A stretch of 46,102 nucleotides of DNA, taken from Candidatus Epulonipiscium sp. (GTDB lineage: Bacteria > Bacillota > Clostridia > Lachnospirales > Defluviitaleaceae). Below, one piece after another: positions 34,262 to 42,303 of this stretch. The notes beneath the pieces were generated by a model, which saw only the letters and a list, made by a program, of their open reading frames with translations, ran no database searches and was not told the DNA's origin. The stretch is from contig JAAYPH010000238.1 of assembly GCA_012519955.1 (NCBI GenBank), forward strand, positions 1-46,102. The letters are read 5' to 3'. The translations under genes were made by a program, and so were the position numbers. Within the stretch, counting starts at the first letter, position 1; each line of letters begins with the position of its first letter.

Positions 34262-34290
34262 AAAATCGGCAAAATTGCCGATTTTTTCTT
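34262..34290 (+). terminator. Terminator of the NfeD-flotillin operon
   Basis: AAAATCGGCAA (34262-34272) pairs with TTGCCGATTTT (34275-34285), followed by TT and TCTTTT. Confidence 0.8.
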
Positions 34291-34351
34291 TTAGAGTTTT
34301 TAAAACTGGTATAAAATATAAGAAGCCATTAAAGATAAGAGGAGTGAATTT

Positions 34352-35596
34352 ATGAATGCAGAAATATTGGCAGTAGGCACAGAATTGCTGCTTGGGGATA
34401 TAGTAAATACCAATGCACAGTACATTGCAAAAAGATTAGCGGAGATAGGAATCAATGTATACTATCAATCCGTTGTTGGTGATAATAGCAATCGTTTATA
34501 CCAATCTTTTGAATTAGCCCTTAAAAGAGCGGATATTGTTATTACGACAGGAGGATTAGGACCGACCAATGATGATTTGACGAAAGAAACGGCTGCTGCC
34601 ATTGCAGGAAAGTCCATGGTATTGGATCAAAAGTCTTTGGACTGGATAGAATCCTATTTTAGTAAACTTGGAAGAGTCATGACTGAAAATAATAGAAAGC
34701 AGGCATACTTTCCAGAGGGAGCAGTAATCTTTCACAATGCATACGGAACAGCTCCCGGATGTGCCATTGAGGTCGGTGAAAAGAAAATCATATTGCTGCC
34801 CGGTCCTCCAAGGGAAATGAAGCCTATGTTTGAAAATAGTGTGATACCATATCTTAGTCAATTCCAGGACGGTGTTCTTGTATCAAAGGTGTTGAGAATC
34901 TGTGGAATTGGAGAAAGTCATGTGGAGGATCTGTTAAAAGATATCTTAAATGCTCAGACGAATCCTACCATAGCCCCTTATGCCAAAACAGGGGAGGTAA
35001 CTCTGCGTATTACGAGTAAAGCTAAAACCAAAGATGAAGCAAGCAAGATGATTATTCCTGTTGAAGAACAAATAAGAAATATATTAGGCGATCATATTTA
35101 TGGAGAAGGAGAAAATACGACCTTAGAATCGGTTGTCGCAGAAATGTTAATACGTCATAAGAAAACAGTTGCTACAGCTGAATCTTGTACGGGAGGACTT
35201 CTTGCAGCAAGACTGATTAATTATCCGGGAATTTCATCAGTGTTTATGGAGGGAGCTGTTACTTACAGCAATGGGTCTAAAATCAATCGACTGGGTGTCA
35301 AAGAGGAGACCTTAAATAAATATGGAGCAGTAAGCAAAGAAACTGCAGAAGAAATGGCAAAAGGAATCTGCCAAAGTGCTGGAACGGATATAGGGATATC
35401 CACAACAGGCATTGCAGGGCCTGGTGGAGGAAGTGATGAAAAGCCTGTAGGACTTGTATATTCAGGATTGTGTATTGACGGGGAAGTATTTTCTAAAAAG
35501 TTTAATTTTAGAGGAGATAGACAGAACATACGAGAACGAACAGTGATATCCGTATTGGATTGGGTTAGAAGAGTTATGAGTGAAAAATATAGATAA
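34352..35596 (+). CDS. cinA: CinA-type competence/damage-inducible protein
   Basis: Two-domain CinA protein, 414 aa. The N-terminal MoCF-like/COG1058 domain (about 1-170) shows MNAEILAVGTELLLGDIVNT and TTGGLGPTNDD. The C-terminal nicotinamide-nucleotide amidase domain (about 255-412) contains TAESCTGGLLAARL and STTGIAGPGGG. Family members deamidate NMN in pyridine nucleotide salvage, and the N-terminal part hydrolyses ADP-ribose in some species. It lies directly upstream of recA as in many Bacillota. ATG after AAGAGGAG. Confidence 0.93.
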   Translation: MNAEILAVGTELLLGDIVNTNAQYIAKRLAEIGINVYYQSVVGDNSNRLYQSFELALKRADIVITTGGLGPTNDDLTKETAAAIAGKSMVLDQKSLDWIESYFSKLGRVMTENNRKQAYFPEGAVIFHNAYGTAPGCAIEVGEKKIILLPGPPREMKPMFENSVIPYLSQFQDGVLVSKVLRICGIGESHVEDLLKDILNAQTNPTIAPYAKTGEVTLRITSKAKTKDEASKMIIPVEEQIRNILGDHIYGEGENTTLESVVAEMLIRHKKTVATAESCTGGLLAARLINYPGISSVFMEGAVTYSNGSKINRLGVKEETLNKYGAVSKETAEEMAKGICQSAGTDIGISTTGIAGPGGGSDEKPVGLVYSGLCIDGEVFSKKFNFRGDRQNIRERTVISVLDWVRRVMSEKYR

Positions 35597-35625
35597 GAAA
35601 AATGCTTGTGTTGCTTGAATTTTTA

Positions 35626-35669
35626 TTGACTAATTGATGGAAATATAATATAATAAGAACATTAGTTCG
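35626..35669 (+). promoter_or_regulatory. recA promoter with LexA (SOS) box
   Basis: TTGACT (35626-35631), 17-bp spacing, TATAAT (35649-35654), followed at once by AGAACATTAGTTCG (35656-35669). That sequence matches the Gram-positive SOS box CGAAC-N4-GTTCG at all positions but the first. It would occlude transcription initiation until LexA is cleaved. Confidence 0.8.
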
Positions 35670-35736
35670 ATTGTTTAATTTGTATAAGAATGGTTATTAC
35701 TTTACTATAAAATGAAGAAAGGTGGTGTCCCGAAAG

Positions 35737-36819
35737 ATGAAAAAGGCATCAATCGGGAGTAGTATGGTTTCGGAAAAAGAAAAGGCATTAGAGGCTGCGA
35801 TTAGTCAAATACAAAAGCAATTTGGCAAGGGTTCCATTATGAAACTGGGAGAAACAACTGAAACTAATATTTCGACAATTCCCACAGGTTCTCTAAGTTT
35901 AGACATTGCCCTCGGTGTAGGCGGTATCCCAAGGGGAAGAATTATCGAAGTATTTGGTCCGGAATCTTCAGGTAAAACAACTGTTGCCCTGCATATGATC
36001 GCAGAAGCTCAAAGGTTGGGCGGAATAGCTGCATTTATTGATGCAGAACATGCTTTAGATCCTGGATATGCAGCAAAATTAGGTGTCAATATTAATGATT
36101 TATATATTTCACAGCCTGATCATGGAGAACAGGCGTTAGAAATCGCTGAAACAATGGTTCGTTCCGGAGCGATTGATATAGTCATCATCGACTCTGTAGC
36201 CGCATTGGTTCCCAAGGCAGAAATAGAAGGGGAAATGGGAGACAGCCATATGGGATTACAAGCCCGTTTAATGTCTCAAGCCCTTAGAAAATTAACCGGG
36301 ATTGTTAATAAATCCAAATGTATTGTAGTATTTATTAATCAGCTCCGTGAAAAAGTCGGTGTTGTCTTTGGAAGCCCCGAAACAACAACCGGAGGTCGTG
36401 CGCTTAAATTCTATGCATCTATTCGCTTAGATGTTAGAAGAGTAGAAACTCTAAAACAAAGCAGCGATTCTGTAGGCAGCCGTACGCGTATAAAGGTCGT
36501 TAAAAACAAAGTTGCGCCTCCTTTTAAACAAGCAGAATTCGATATTATGTATGGAGAAGGCATTTCAAGAGAAGGCGATATATTAGACCTGGCAGCAGAA
36601 CTAGATATTGTCAATAAAAGCGGAGCATGGTATTCCTATGGAGATATTCGATTAGGCCAAGGCCGAGAAAATACAAAAGTATTTTTAAAAGAAAATCCTG
36701 ATCTATGCAATGAAATCGAAAATTTGGTTAGAAAACATTACGATCTTCCTCCAAGAGATTTAGGAGAGTCAGTAGATAAAGCAGATAAAGAAGAACAAAT
36801 AAAATTAGATGAAGAATAA
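35737..36819 (+). CDS. recA: Recombinase RecA
   Basis: DNA recombination and SOS co-protease, 360 aa from ATG 35737. Walker A is GPESSGKTT; Walker B-like [12 protein letters not shown]; other hallmarks are [36 protein letters not shown] and the acidic tail [17 protein letters not shown]. Two starts are credible: ATG 35737 (AGGTGGTG upstream) and ATG 35764 (preceded by GGGAGTAGT), the latter giving the usual length before the conserved core. A GTG further upstream is unlikely. The gene has an SOS promoter and a leaky-looking terminator before recX. Confidence 0.96.
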   Translation: MKKASIGSSMVSEKEKALEAAISQIQKQFGKGSIMKLGETTETNISTIPTGSLSLDIALGVGGIPRGRIIEVFGPESSGKTTVALHMIAEAQRLGGIAAFIDAEHALDPGYAAKLGVNINDLYISQPDHGEQALEIAETMVRSGAIDIVIIDSVAALVPKAEIEGEMGDSHMGLQARLMSQALRKLTGIVNKSKCIVVFINQLREKVGVVFGSPETTTGGRALKFYASIRLDVRRVETLKQSSDSVGSRTRIKVVKNKVAPPFKQAEFDIMYGEGISREGDILDLAAELDIVNKSGAWYSYGDIRLGQGRENTKVFLKENPDLCNEIENLVRKHYDLPPRDLGESVDKADKEEQIKLDEE

Positions 36820-36826
36820 TATTCAT

Positions 36827-36856
36827 AAACCTCTTTGAACTTCAAGGAGGTTTTTG
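36827..36856 (+). terminator. Terminator between recA and recX
   Basis: AAACCTCTTT (36827-36836) pairs with AAGGAGGTTT (36845-36854) through one G-U pair, followed by TTTTT. Read-through would be needed for recX to be SOS-controlled. Confidence 0.7.
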
Positions 36857-36874
36857 CATTTCGGGAGTGAAAAA

Positions 36875-37489
36875 ATGAAAATAACCAAGATTGAACAACA
36901 AAAAAATAATCAAGATCGATGGTCTATTTTTATAGATGGGGAATTTGCCTTTGGAGTCAGTACGGAAGAAGTATTTCTATTTAAACTTTCCGTAGGGAAA
37001 GAGCTCAGCGAAGAAGAACTTGAGAAGATGATTAAAGAAAAGGATTACTCCAAGGCTAAAGATGCTGCACTTAAATTTTTAAGCTACAGAGCCAGAAGTG
37101 AAAAAGAATTAAGAGACAAATTAATAAGCAAAGAATTTGACCCAATGACGATTGAACGGGTCGTTGAGTTTCTTAAAAGGTATGATTATATTAATGATGA
37201 AAAGTTTGCCTATAGCTATGTACGAGAACACATTCGATTAAAACTCGAAGGAAGAAAAAAATTAATATACGATTTAAGGCAAAAAGGAATAAAATCGGAA
37301 ATAATTGACCATGTTTTAGATAACACCGATATCAATGAAATAGATCAAGCTATAAAACTTTTAAAAAAGAAGTGTCCGGATAAAACTGAACCAGGGCTCA
37401 AGGAAAAGCAAAGAATCTATCAATTTTTACTAAGAAAAGGTTTTTTTTATGACACCATAAGAAAAGCATTTGATATGCATTTTGAATAG
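36875..37489 (+). CDS. recX: RecX regulatory protein
   Basis: Modulator of RecA filaments, 204 aa, three-helix RecX repeats: ALKFLSYRARSEKELRDKLI (about 60-80), YINDEKFAYSYVREHIR (about 101-118) and LRQKGIKSEIIDHVL (about 128-142). The start is ATG 36875 after CGGGAGTG; an earlier TTG at 36854 lies in the terminator T-run. It lies 55 bp after recA with a terminator between, so its level is probably lower than that of RecA. Confidence 0.9.
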   Translation: MKITKIEQQKNNQDRWSIFIDGEFAFGVSTEEVFLFKLSVGKELSEEELEKMIKEKDYSKAKDAALKFLSYRARSEKELRDKLISKEFDPMTIERVVEFLKRYDYINDEKFAYSYVREHIRLKLEGRKKLIYDLRQKGIKSEIIDHVLDNTDINEIDQAIKLLKKKCPDKTEPGLKEKQRIYQFLLRKGFFYDTIRKAFDMHFE

Positions 37490-37522
37490 AAATTTATAGT
37501 TATTCCATATTTATTGTAGTAC

Positions 37523-37551
37523 TTGACATAATTTTTAAAAAGTTATACAAT
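37523..37551 (+). promoter_or_regulatory. rny promoter
   Basis: Perfect TTGACA (37523-37528), 17-bp spacing and TACAAT (37546-37551), about 50 bp before the start of rny. Confidence 0.75.
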
Positions 37552-37600
37552 CATTATGTTATTCTATAATAACTCGAACTATGAAAACTGAATAAAGGAG

Positions 37601-39163
37601 GTGTTACCCATCGAACCATTATGGATTGCAATAGTTGTCTTAATTACTGCAATTGTTGTTGGAGCGATTACCTTTGCTATGGGGGTTTCTTATAGAAAAC
37701 GTATTGCTGAAGCACAAATCGGTTCTGCTGAAGAAAGAGCTAGGAAAATCATTGATGATGCCATTAGCACTTCTGAAGCTAAGAAACGTGAAATTATGTT
37801 AGAAGCAAAAGAAGAAACGTTAAAAGCAAAGAATGAACTCGATCAAGAAATTAGAGAGCGTCGTGGAGAGCTGCAGCGCTTAGAAAGAAGATTGCAGCAA
37901 AAAGAAGAAAGCTTGGATAGAAAAGTTGAAACCTTAGAAAAGAAGGAAGATGCTCTTAATAAAAAAGTAGAACAGATCGATGAATTAAGGGAAGAAGTTA
38001 TTGCTCTTCAACAAAAAGAAATACAGGAATTAGAAAGAATTTCCGGACTCACCTCCGAGGAAGCTAAAGAATACCTGTTAAAGACTATTGAAAATGAAGT
38101 CAAACATGAATCAGCTATGCTCATTAAAGAAATTGAAACCAAGGCAAAACAGGAAGCAGACAAAAAAGCTAGAGACATCATAACAAATGCTATTCAAAAA
38201 TGCGCTGCCGATCATGTTGCTGATACTACAGTATCAGTGGTACCTCTTCCTAATGATGAAATGAAAGGAAGAATTATTGGTCGTGAGGGGCGCAATATTA
38301 GAACCTTGGAAACGCTGACGGGAATCGATTTGATTATTGATGATACGCCGGAGGCAGTTATCTTATCAGGATTTGATCCTATTAGAAGAGAAGTTGCAAG
38401 AATTGCCTTGGAGAAGTTGATTGTTGATGGAAGAATTCATCCAGCAAGAATCGAAGAGATGGTTGAAAAGGCGAAAAAAGAAGTAGAAACATTGATCCGA
38501 GAAGAAGGAGAAGCTGCTACATTTGAAACCAATGTGCACGGTCTCCATCCAGAGCTTATTCGTTTACTGGGTAAATTAAGATTTAGAACGAGTTACGGTC
38601 AAAATGTTTTGAAACATTCCATTGAAGTTGCAAATTTAAGCGGTTTAATTGCTGCTGAATTAGGTGTTGATGTTCGATTAGCCAAACGTGCCGGGCTGCT
38701 TCATGATATTGGAAAAGCAGTAGATCACGAAATGGAAGGATCTCATATCAGTATCGGTGTTGATTTGTGTAGAAAATATCGTGAATCCAATATTGTTCTT
38801 AATGCAATTGAAGCACATCATGGAGATGTGGAACCTGAAAGTATTATTGCCGTAATTGTTCAAGCAGCGGATACCATTTCAGCTGCAAGACCAGGGGCAA
38901 GAAGAGAAACATTGGAAACTTATATTAAACGTCTGCAAAAATTAGAAGAAATTGCAGATTCCTTTAAAGGAGTAGAAAAATCCTTTGCGATTCAAGCAGG
39001 TAGAGAACTTCGTATTATGGTTATACCTGAAGAAACTGATGATGCGCAAATGGTATTGTTATCAAGAGAAGTTGCTAAAAAAATCGAAAACGAACTGGAA
39101 TATCCAGGTCAAATAAAAGTACATCTTATTCGTGAAACTAGAGCAATAGAATATGCAAAATAA
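37601..39163 (+). CDS. rny: Ribonuclease Y
   Basis: Membrane-anchored endoribonuclease that initiates mRNA decay, 520 aa. Order of domains: one N-terminal membrane segment (about 7-30), long charged coiled coil (about 35-190), KH domain with [15 protein letters not shown] (about 225-240), and HD domain with [12 protein letters not shown] (about 365-376). The start codon is odd: the GTG at 37601 directly abuts the AAAGGAGG site, and nothing but ATC (37610) or ATT occupies the optimal spacing before the membrane segment. Followed by a terminator, then spoVS, as is common in Bacillota. Confidence 0.93.
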   Translation: MLPIEPLWIAIVVLITAIVVGAITFAMGVSYRKRIAEAQIGSAEERARKIIDDAISTSEAKKREIMLEAKEETLKAKNELDQEIRERRGELQRLERRLQQKEESLDRKVETLEKKEDALNKKVEQIDELREEVIALQQKEIQELERISGLTSEEAKEYLLKTIENEVKHESAMLIKEIETKAKQEADKKARDIITNAIQKCAADHVADTTVSVVPLPNDEMKGRIIGREGRNIRTLETLTGIDLIIDDTPEAVILSGFDPIRREVARIALEKLIVDGRIHPARIEEMVEKAKKEVETLIREEGEAATFETNVHGLHPELIRLLGKLRFRTSYGQNVLKHSIEVANLSGLIAAELGVDVRLAKRAGLLHDIGKAVDHEMEGSHISIGVDLCRKYRESNIVLNAIEAHHGDVEPESIIAVIVQAADTISAARPGARRETLETYIKRLQKLEEIADSFKGVEKSFAIQAGRELRIMVIPEETDDAQMVLLSREVAKKIENELEYPGQIKVHLIRETRAIEYAK

Positions 39164-39195
39164 AAAGAAAGCGAGATTATCTCTCTTTCTTTTTT
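39163..39195 (+). terminator. rny terminator
   Basis: AAAAGAAAGCGAGA (39163-39176, overlapping the stop codon) pairs with TCTCTCTTTCTTTT (39180-39193) with one mismatch, followed by further T residues. Confidence 0.75.
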
Positions 39196-39256
39196 ATTTT
39201 GCATATAATACAATATATGTAATAATAAACATATTTTAAAAAAGTTTTATTTTAAA

Positions 39257-39285
39257 AAAGGATTTAGGAAAAGAATGGAGAATAT
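39257..39285 (+). promoter_or_regulatory. Sigma-H promoter of spoVS
   Basis: AAAGGATTT (39257-39265), 11-bp spacing and GGAGAATAT (39277-39285) match the sigma-H consensus RnAGGAWWW / RnnGAATWW at every defined position. It lies 42 bp before the spoVS start codon. spoVS is sigma-H-dependent in B. subtilis. Confidence 0.75.
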
Positions 39286-39327
39286 ATTATAGGAATTAGT
39301 TTTATCCTAACAAAGGGGGTCATAAAA

Positions 39328-39588
39328 ATGGAAGTATTAAAAGTTGCTTCAAAATCGAACCCTAATGCCGTTGCAGGTGCCTTAGCGAACACAATTCGTG
39401 AGAAAGGTGGGGCCGAACTTCAAGCAATAGGGGCAGGTGCTCTTAATCAAGCACTTAAAGCAGTGATCATTGCACGAGGATATGTAGCGCCCTCGGGAAT
39501 TGATTTAATCTGTGTTCCAGCTTTTACTGACATTGAAATTAATGGAGAAGAGAGAACAGCCATAAAATTAATAATACAAGCTCGATAA
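39328..39588 (+). CDS. spoVS: Stage V sporulation protein S
   Basis: 86-aa Alba-like sporulation protein, full length and highly conserved (EVLKVASKSNPNAVAGALAN at the start, GLDLI-type GIDLICVPAFTDIEINGEER near the end). It affects septation and coat assembly in B. subtilis. ATG after AAAGGGGG. Its terminator arms overlap the last codons, and a DUF1540 gene lies convergently 24 bp beyond. Its presence, with a sigma-H promoter, is the strongest sign that the organism sporulates. Confidence 0.95.
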   Translation: MEVLKVASKSNPNAVAGALANTIREKGGAELQAIGAGALNQALKAVIIARGYVAPSGIDLICVPAFTDIEINGEERTAIKLIIQAR

Positions 39589-39606
39589 GAGCTTGTATTA
39601 TTTTTT
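39572..39606. terminator. spoVS terminator overlapping the end of the coding sequence
   Basis: TAATACAAGCTC (39572-39583) pairs with GAGCTTGTATTA (39589-39600), 12 bp perfect, with the stop codon in the loop and TTTTTT after. The left arm encodes the last residues of SpoVS. The reverse reading also serves the DUF1540 gene. Confidence 0.85.
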
Positions 39607-39612
39607 GCCCTA

Positions 39613-39780
39613 TTATTCCATTTCAGGTTCAAAACTCATACAGTCAGTTTCGTGTTTGGATTTTGCATCGCTAACATGTTCGCCCACTAGAATGTCTTCC
39701 AATGTGCAGTATTTTACTTTGTCGTTGTACTTACAAGATTTAACATTGCATTTGATTACTTGAGAATTTGGTCTTGCCAA
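39613..39780 (-). CDS. DUF1540 small cysteine-rich protein
   Basis: 55 aa from a TTG start (MARPNSQVIKCNVKSCKYND at the N-terminus). Four Cys in the DUF1540 spacing (residues 11, 16, 25, 47) suggest a metal-binding fold. AAAGGAG lies 9 bases before the TTG; an ATG three codons earlier directly abuts that site and is less likely. Such proteins are common in sporulating Clostridia, function unknown. It converges on spoVS and shares its terminator. Confidence 0.7.
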   Translation of the reverse strand: MARPNSQVIKCNVKSCKYNDKVKYCTLEDILVGEHVSDAKSKHETDCMSFEPEME

Positions 39781-39895
39781 AACATTCATCTCCTTTTATA
39801 TATTTAATTTAAATATAAGTCTCTATCATTGTTTCCATAATAAAATGATTTTATTCAGGGACGAATTTTCGTTTGATTTTTGGAGGGAGGTTATT

Positions 39896-40837
39896 ATGAA
39901 TTTATTCTTTCTTGATGCTCACTGCGATACAATTACAAGAATCATGCATACAAAAGATCCTTTGTATAAAAATAACTATCAAGTGGATATTGAAAGATTG
40001 AAAGCTTTTTCAAATCCAATACAATTTTTTGCAATTTGGCTGCATCCGAAATTTTATGGAAATCCTCTTATACAAACCTTAAAGGCAATAGATTATTTTT
40101 ACGAAGAAATTAAAAAAAATGAAAACTATATTGGTTATGCAGGTTCTTTAAAAGAGATAGAAAGAAATATTGATGAAAATAAAATCAGTGCTGTTTTAAC
40201 GCTTGAAGGCGGAGAAGCTCTGGAAGGAGAAATAGAGGTTCTTAGAACTTTATATAGATTAGGCGTTAGAAGTATGACACTCACCTGGAATTACCAAAAC
40301 AGCATTGGTTGCGGAGCACTGGAAGAAGGCTTAGAAAAAGGTCTTACGGACTTTGGCATAGAGGTCGTTAAAGAAATGAATACATTGGGCATGATCATTG
40401 ATGTATCCCATTTGTCTGAAAGTGGATTTTGGGATGTGAAAAAGATATCTTCAAAGCCCTTTATAGCCAGCCATTCCAATGCAAGAGCGCTTTGCAACCA
40501 CCCAAGAAATTTGAATGACAAACAATTGAAAGCCATAGCGGAAATAGGAGGGGTAGCAGGAATAACCACTTATCCGCCCTTCCTTAATGCCTCAGGCTAT
40601 GCCCAAATAGAAGATTTTTTTACCCATGTGGATTACATGGTTCAATTGATTGGAATTGACTATATAGGGTTAGGATGCGATTTTGACGGTATGCCGACCT
40701 TTACAAAAGGCGTGGAAGATGTGTCAAAACTCAGAAGGATATGTGAGCATTTTGAGAAAAAATATGGCTGCAGCGGTGCAGAAAAACTTCTTTATAAAAA
40801 CTTTTTAAGAGTAATAAAAGAAGTATGGATTGAATAG
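39896..40837 (+). CDS. Membrane dipeptidase (renal dipeptidase family M19)
   Basis: Zinc dipeptidase of the M19 family, 313 aa, TIM-barrel, no signal peptide and so probably cytoplasmic. Metal-binding features: DAHCDTI (HxD, residues 5-11), TLEGGEAL with bridging Glu (about 101-108), DVSHLS (His), SHSNARAL (His) and GLGCDFDG (Asp). It would hydrolyse dipeptides including D-amino-acid-containing ones. Start ATG 39896 follows GGAGGGAGG; an in-frame ATG at 39845 has no site. Confidence 0.88.
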   Translation: MNLFFLDAHCDTITRIMHTKDPLYKNNYQVDIERLKAFSNPIQFFAIWLHPKFYGNPLIQTLKAIDYFYEEIKKNENYIGYAGSLKEIERNIDENKISAVLTLEGGEALEGEIEVLRTLYRLGVRSMTLTWNYQNSIGCGALEEGLEKGLTDFGIEVVKEMNTLGMIIDVSHLSESGFWDVKKISSKPFIASHSNARALCNHPRNLNDKQLKAIAEIGGVAGITTYPPFLNASGYAQIEDFFTHVDYMVQLIGIDYIGLGCDFDGMPTFTKGVEDVSKLRRICEHFEKKYGCSGAEKLLYKNFLRVIKEVWIE

Positions 40838-40923
40838 TCAAAAAAATAACTTGCAATGCACATTCCAATTGATAGAAAAATATTATAAAATATAAGACAA
40901 AAAGAATAATTAGAATTAACATC

Positions 40924-40952
40924 TTGCAAATATCTGAAAAATATATTACAAT
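40924..40952 (+). promoter_or_regulatory. Aminotransferase promoter
   Basis: TTGCAA (40924-40929), 17-bp spacing, TACAAT (40947-40952), about 30 bp upstream of the start codon. Confidence 0.6.
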
Positions 40953-40983
40953 ATTAAAAAAATAATAATGGATGGTGAAAGAA

Positions 40984-42174
40984 ATGAAGCTTTCAAATAA
41001 AGTAATGGATATTACTCCTTCATCAACTTTGGCCGTTACTGCAAAGGCAAAACAAATGAAAGCAGAAGGAATAGATGTTGTAGGATTTGGTGCCGGAGAA
41101 CCGGATTTTGATACCCCTGAGCACATTAAGCAAGCGGCAATTAAAGCTATTGAAGAGGGATTCACAAAATATACTCCTGCGGCTGGTACAGTAGAATTAA
41201 AAAAGGCAATTTGCGATAAATTTAAGAATGAAAATGGTTTAGAGTATATGCCAAGTCAAATCGTTATTAGCAATGGTGCAAAGCATTCCCTGACCAACGC
41301 TTTTATGGCAATATTAAATCCGGGGGAAGAAGTGATTATTCCTGCACCTTTTTGGCTAAGCTATCCCCAAATGGTTAAGTTGGCAGATGGCGTTCCTGTT
41401 ATCGTATATGCAAAAAAAGAGAATAACTTTAAAGTTACAATAGAAGATTTAGAAAAAGCAGTAACAGATAAAACCAAGGCTCTTGTAATCAATAGCCCTT
41501 CAAATCCAACCGGGGTTGTTTATACTGAAGAAGAATTAAGAGCTATTGCAGACTTTGCTGTAAAACATGATATATATGTAATCTCTGATGAAATTTATGA
41601 AAAGCTTATTTACGATGGCATAAAGCATGTAAGTATTGCATCTTTTAATGAAGAAATTTATAAAAGAACAATCGTTATCAATGGTGTTTCCAAAAGCTAT
41701 TCCATGACGGGATGGAGAATTGGATATCTTGCCGCTCCTGAAGATGTTGCAAAAGCAATTTCAAACGTACAAAGTCATGCGACTTCCAACCCGAATTCCA
41801 TTGCACAAAAGGCTACTTTAGCAGCTCTTACAGGCCCTCAAGACTGTGTGGAAGAAATGCGCAAAGAATTTGAGGCACGAAGAAATTATATGGTAGAACG
41901 CTTAAGTAAAATACCTTCTTTTTCAATTATCAAACCACAGGGTGCATTTTATGTGGTGATTGATCTATCCAACATTTTAGGCAAGGAATTTGAAGGAAGA
42001 GTCATTGAAACTGCAGATGATTTCTCAGAAATTTTACTAGAAAAAGATAGTGTTGCAGTTGTTTCTTGTACAGATTTTGGATTTTCCAATTGTATTCGAT
42101 TGTCTTATGCGATTTCTCTTGAAAGTATCAAAAAGGGATTAGATCGAATCGAAAACTTTGTCAATAAATTATAA
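40984..42174 (+). CDS. PLP-dependent aminotransferase, aspartate aminotransferase-like
   Basis: Class I/II aminotransferase, 396 aa, PLP-dependent. FGAGEPDFDTPEHIKQAA lies near the N-terminus, SNGAKHSL and NSPSNPTG in the middle, the PLP-binding Lys in GVSKSYSMTGWRIGY (about 230-244) and the substrate-carboxylate Arg in NCIRLSYA near the C-terminus. Most similar in layout to clostridial aspartate aminotransferases, though aromatic or alanine specificity is possible. ATG 40984 is chosen over 40972 by the family's usual start (MKLSNKVMDI); GGTGAAAG is its weak site. Confidence 0.88.
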   Translation: MKLSNKVMDITPSSTLAVTAKAKQMKAEGIDVVGFGAGEPDFDTPEHIKQAAIKAIEEGFTKYTPAAGTVELKKAICDKFKNENGLEYMPSQIVISNGAKHSLTNAFMAILNPGEEVIIPAPFWLSYPQMVKLADGVPVIVYAKKENNFKVTIEDLEKAVTDKTKALVINSPSNPTGVVYTEEELRAIADFAVKHDIYVISDEIYEKLIYDGIKHVSIASFNEEIYKRTIVINGVSKSYSMTGWRIGYLAAPEDVAKAISNVQSHATSNPNSIAQKATLAALTGPQDCVEEMRKEFEARRNYMVERLSKIPSFSIIKPQGAFYVVIDLSNILGKEFEGRVIETADDFSEILLEKDSVAVVSCTDFGFSNCIRLSYAISLESIKKGLDRIENFVNKL

Positions 42175-42178
42175 TATG

Positions 42179-42212
42179 ATGGATAGAGTGTAGACTCTAT
42201 CCTAAATTTTTG
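42179..42212 (+). terminator. Terminator after the aminotransferase gene
   Basis: GGATAGAGT (42181-42189) and ACTCTATCC (42194-42202) form a perfect 9-bp stem around GTAG/TAG, followed by TAAATTTTT. Confidence 0.7.
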
Positions 42213-42303
42213 ATATTATTTAATGGAAAATTTCAAAAACGGATGAAGCAACAGAATAAAGTCCTATGAATTTCAATAAAAAATAAAGAAAGGAATGAAT
42301 GGA

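Noticed and set aside
40731-41165. 144-codon minus-strand frame across the dipeptidase/aminotransferase junction
   Set aside because: Overlaps the ends of two solid genes and a promoter; hydrophobic composition comes from AT-rich non-coding DNA.
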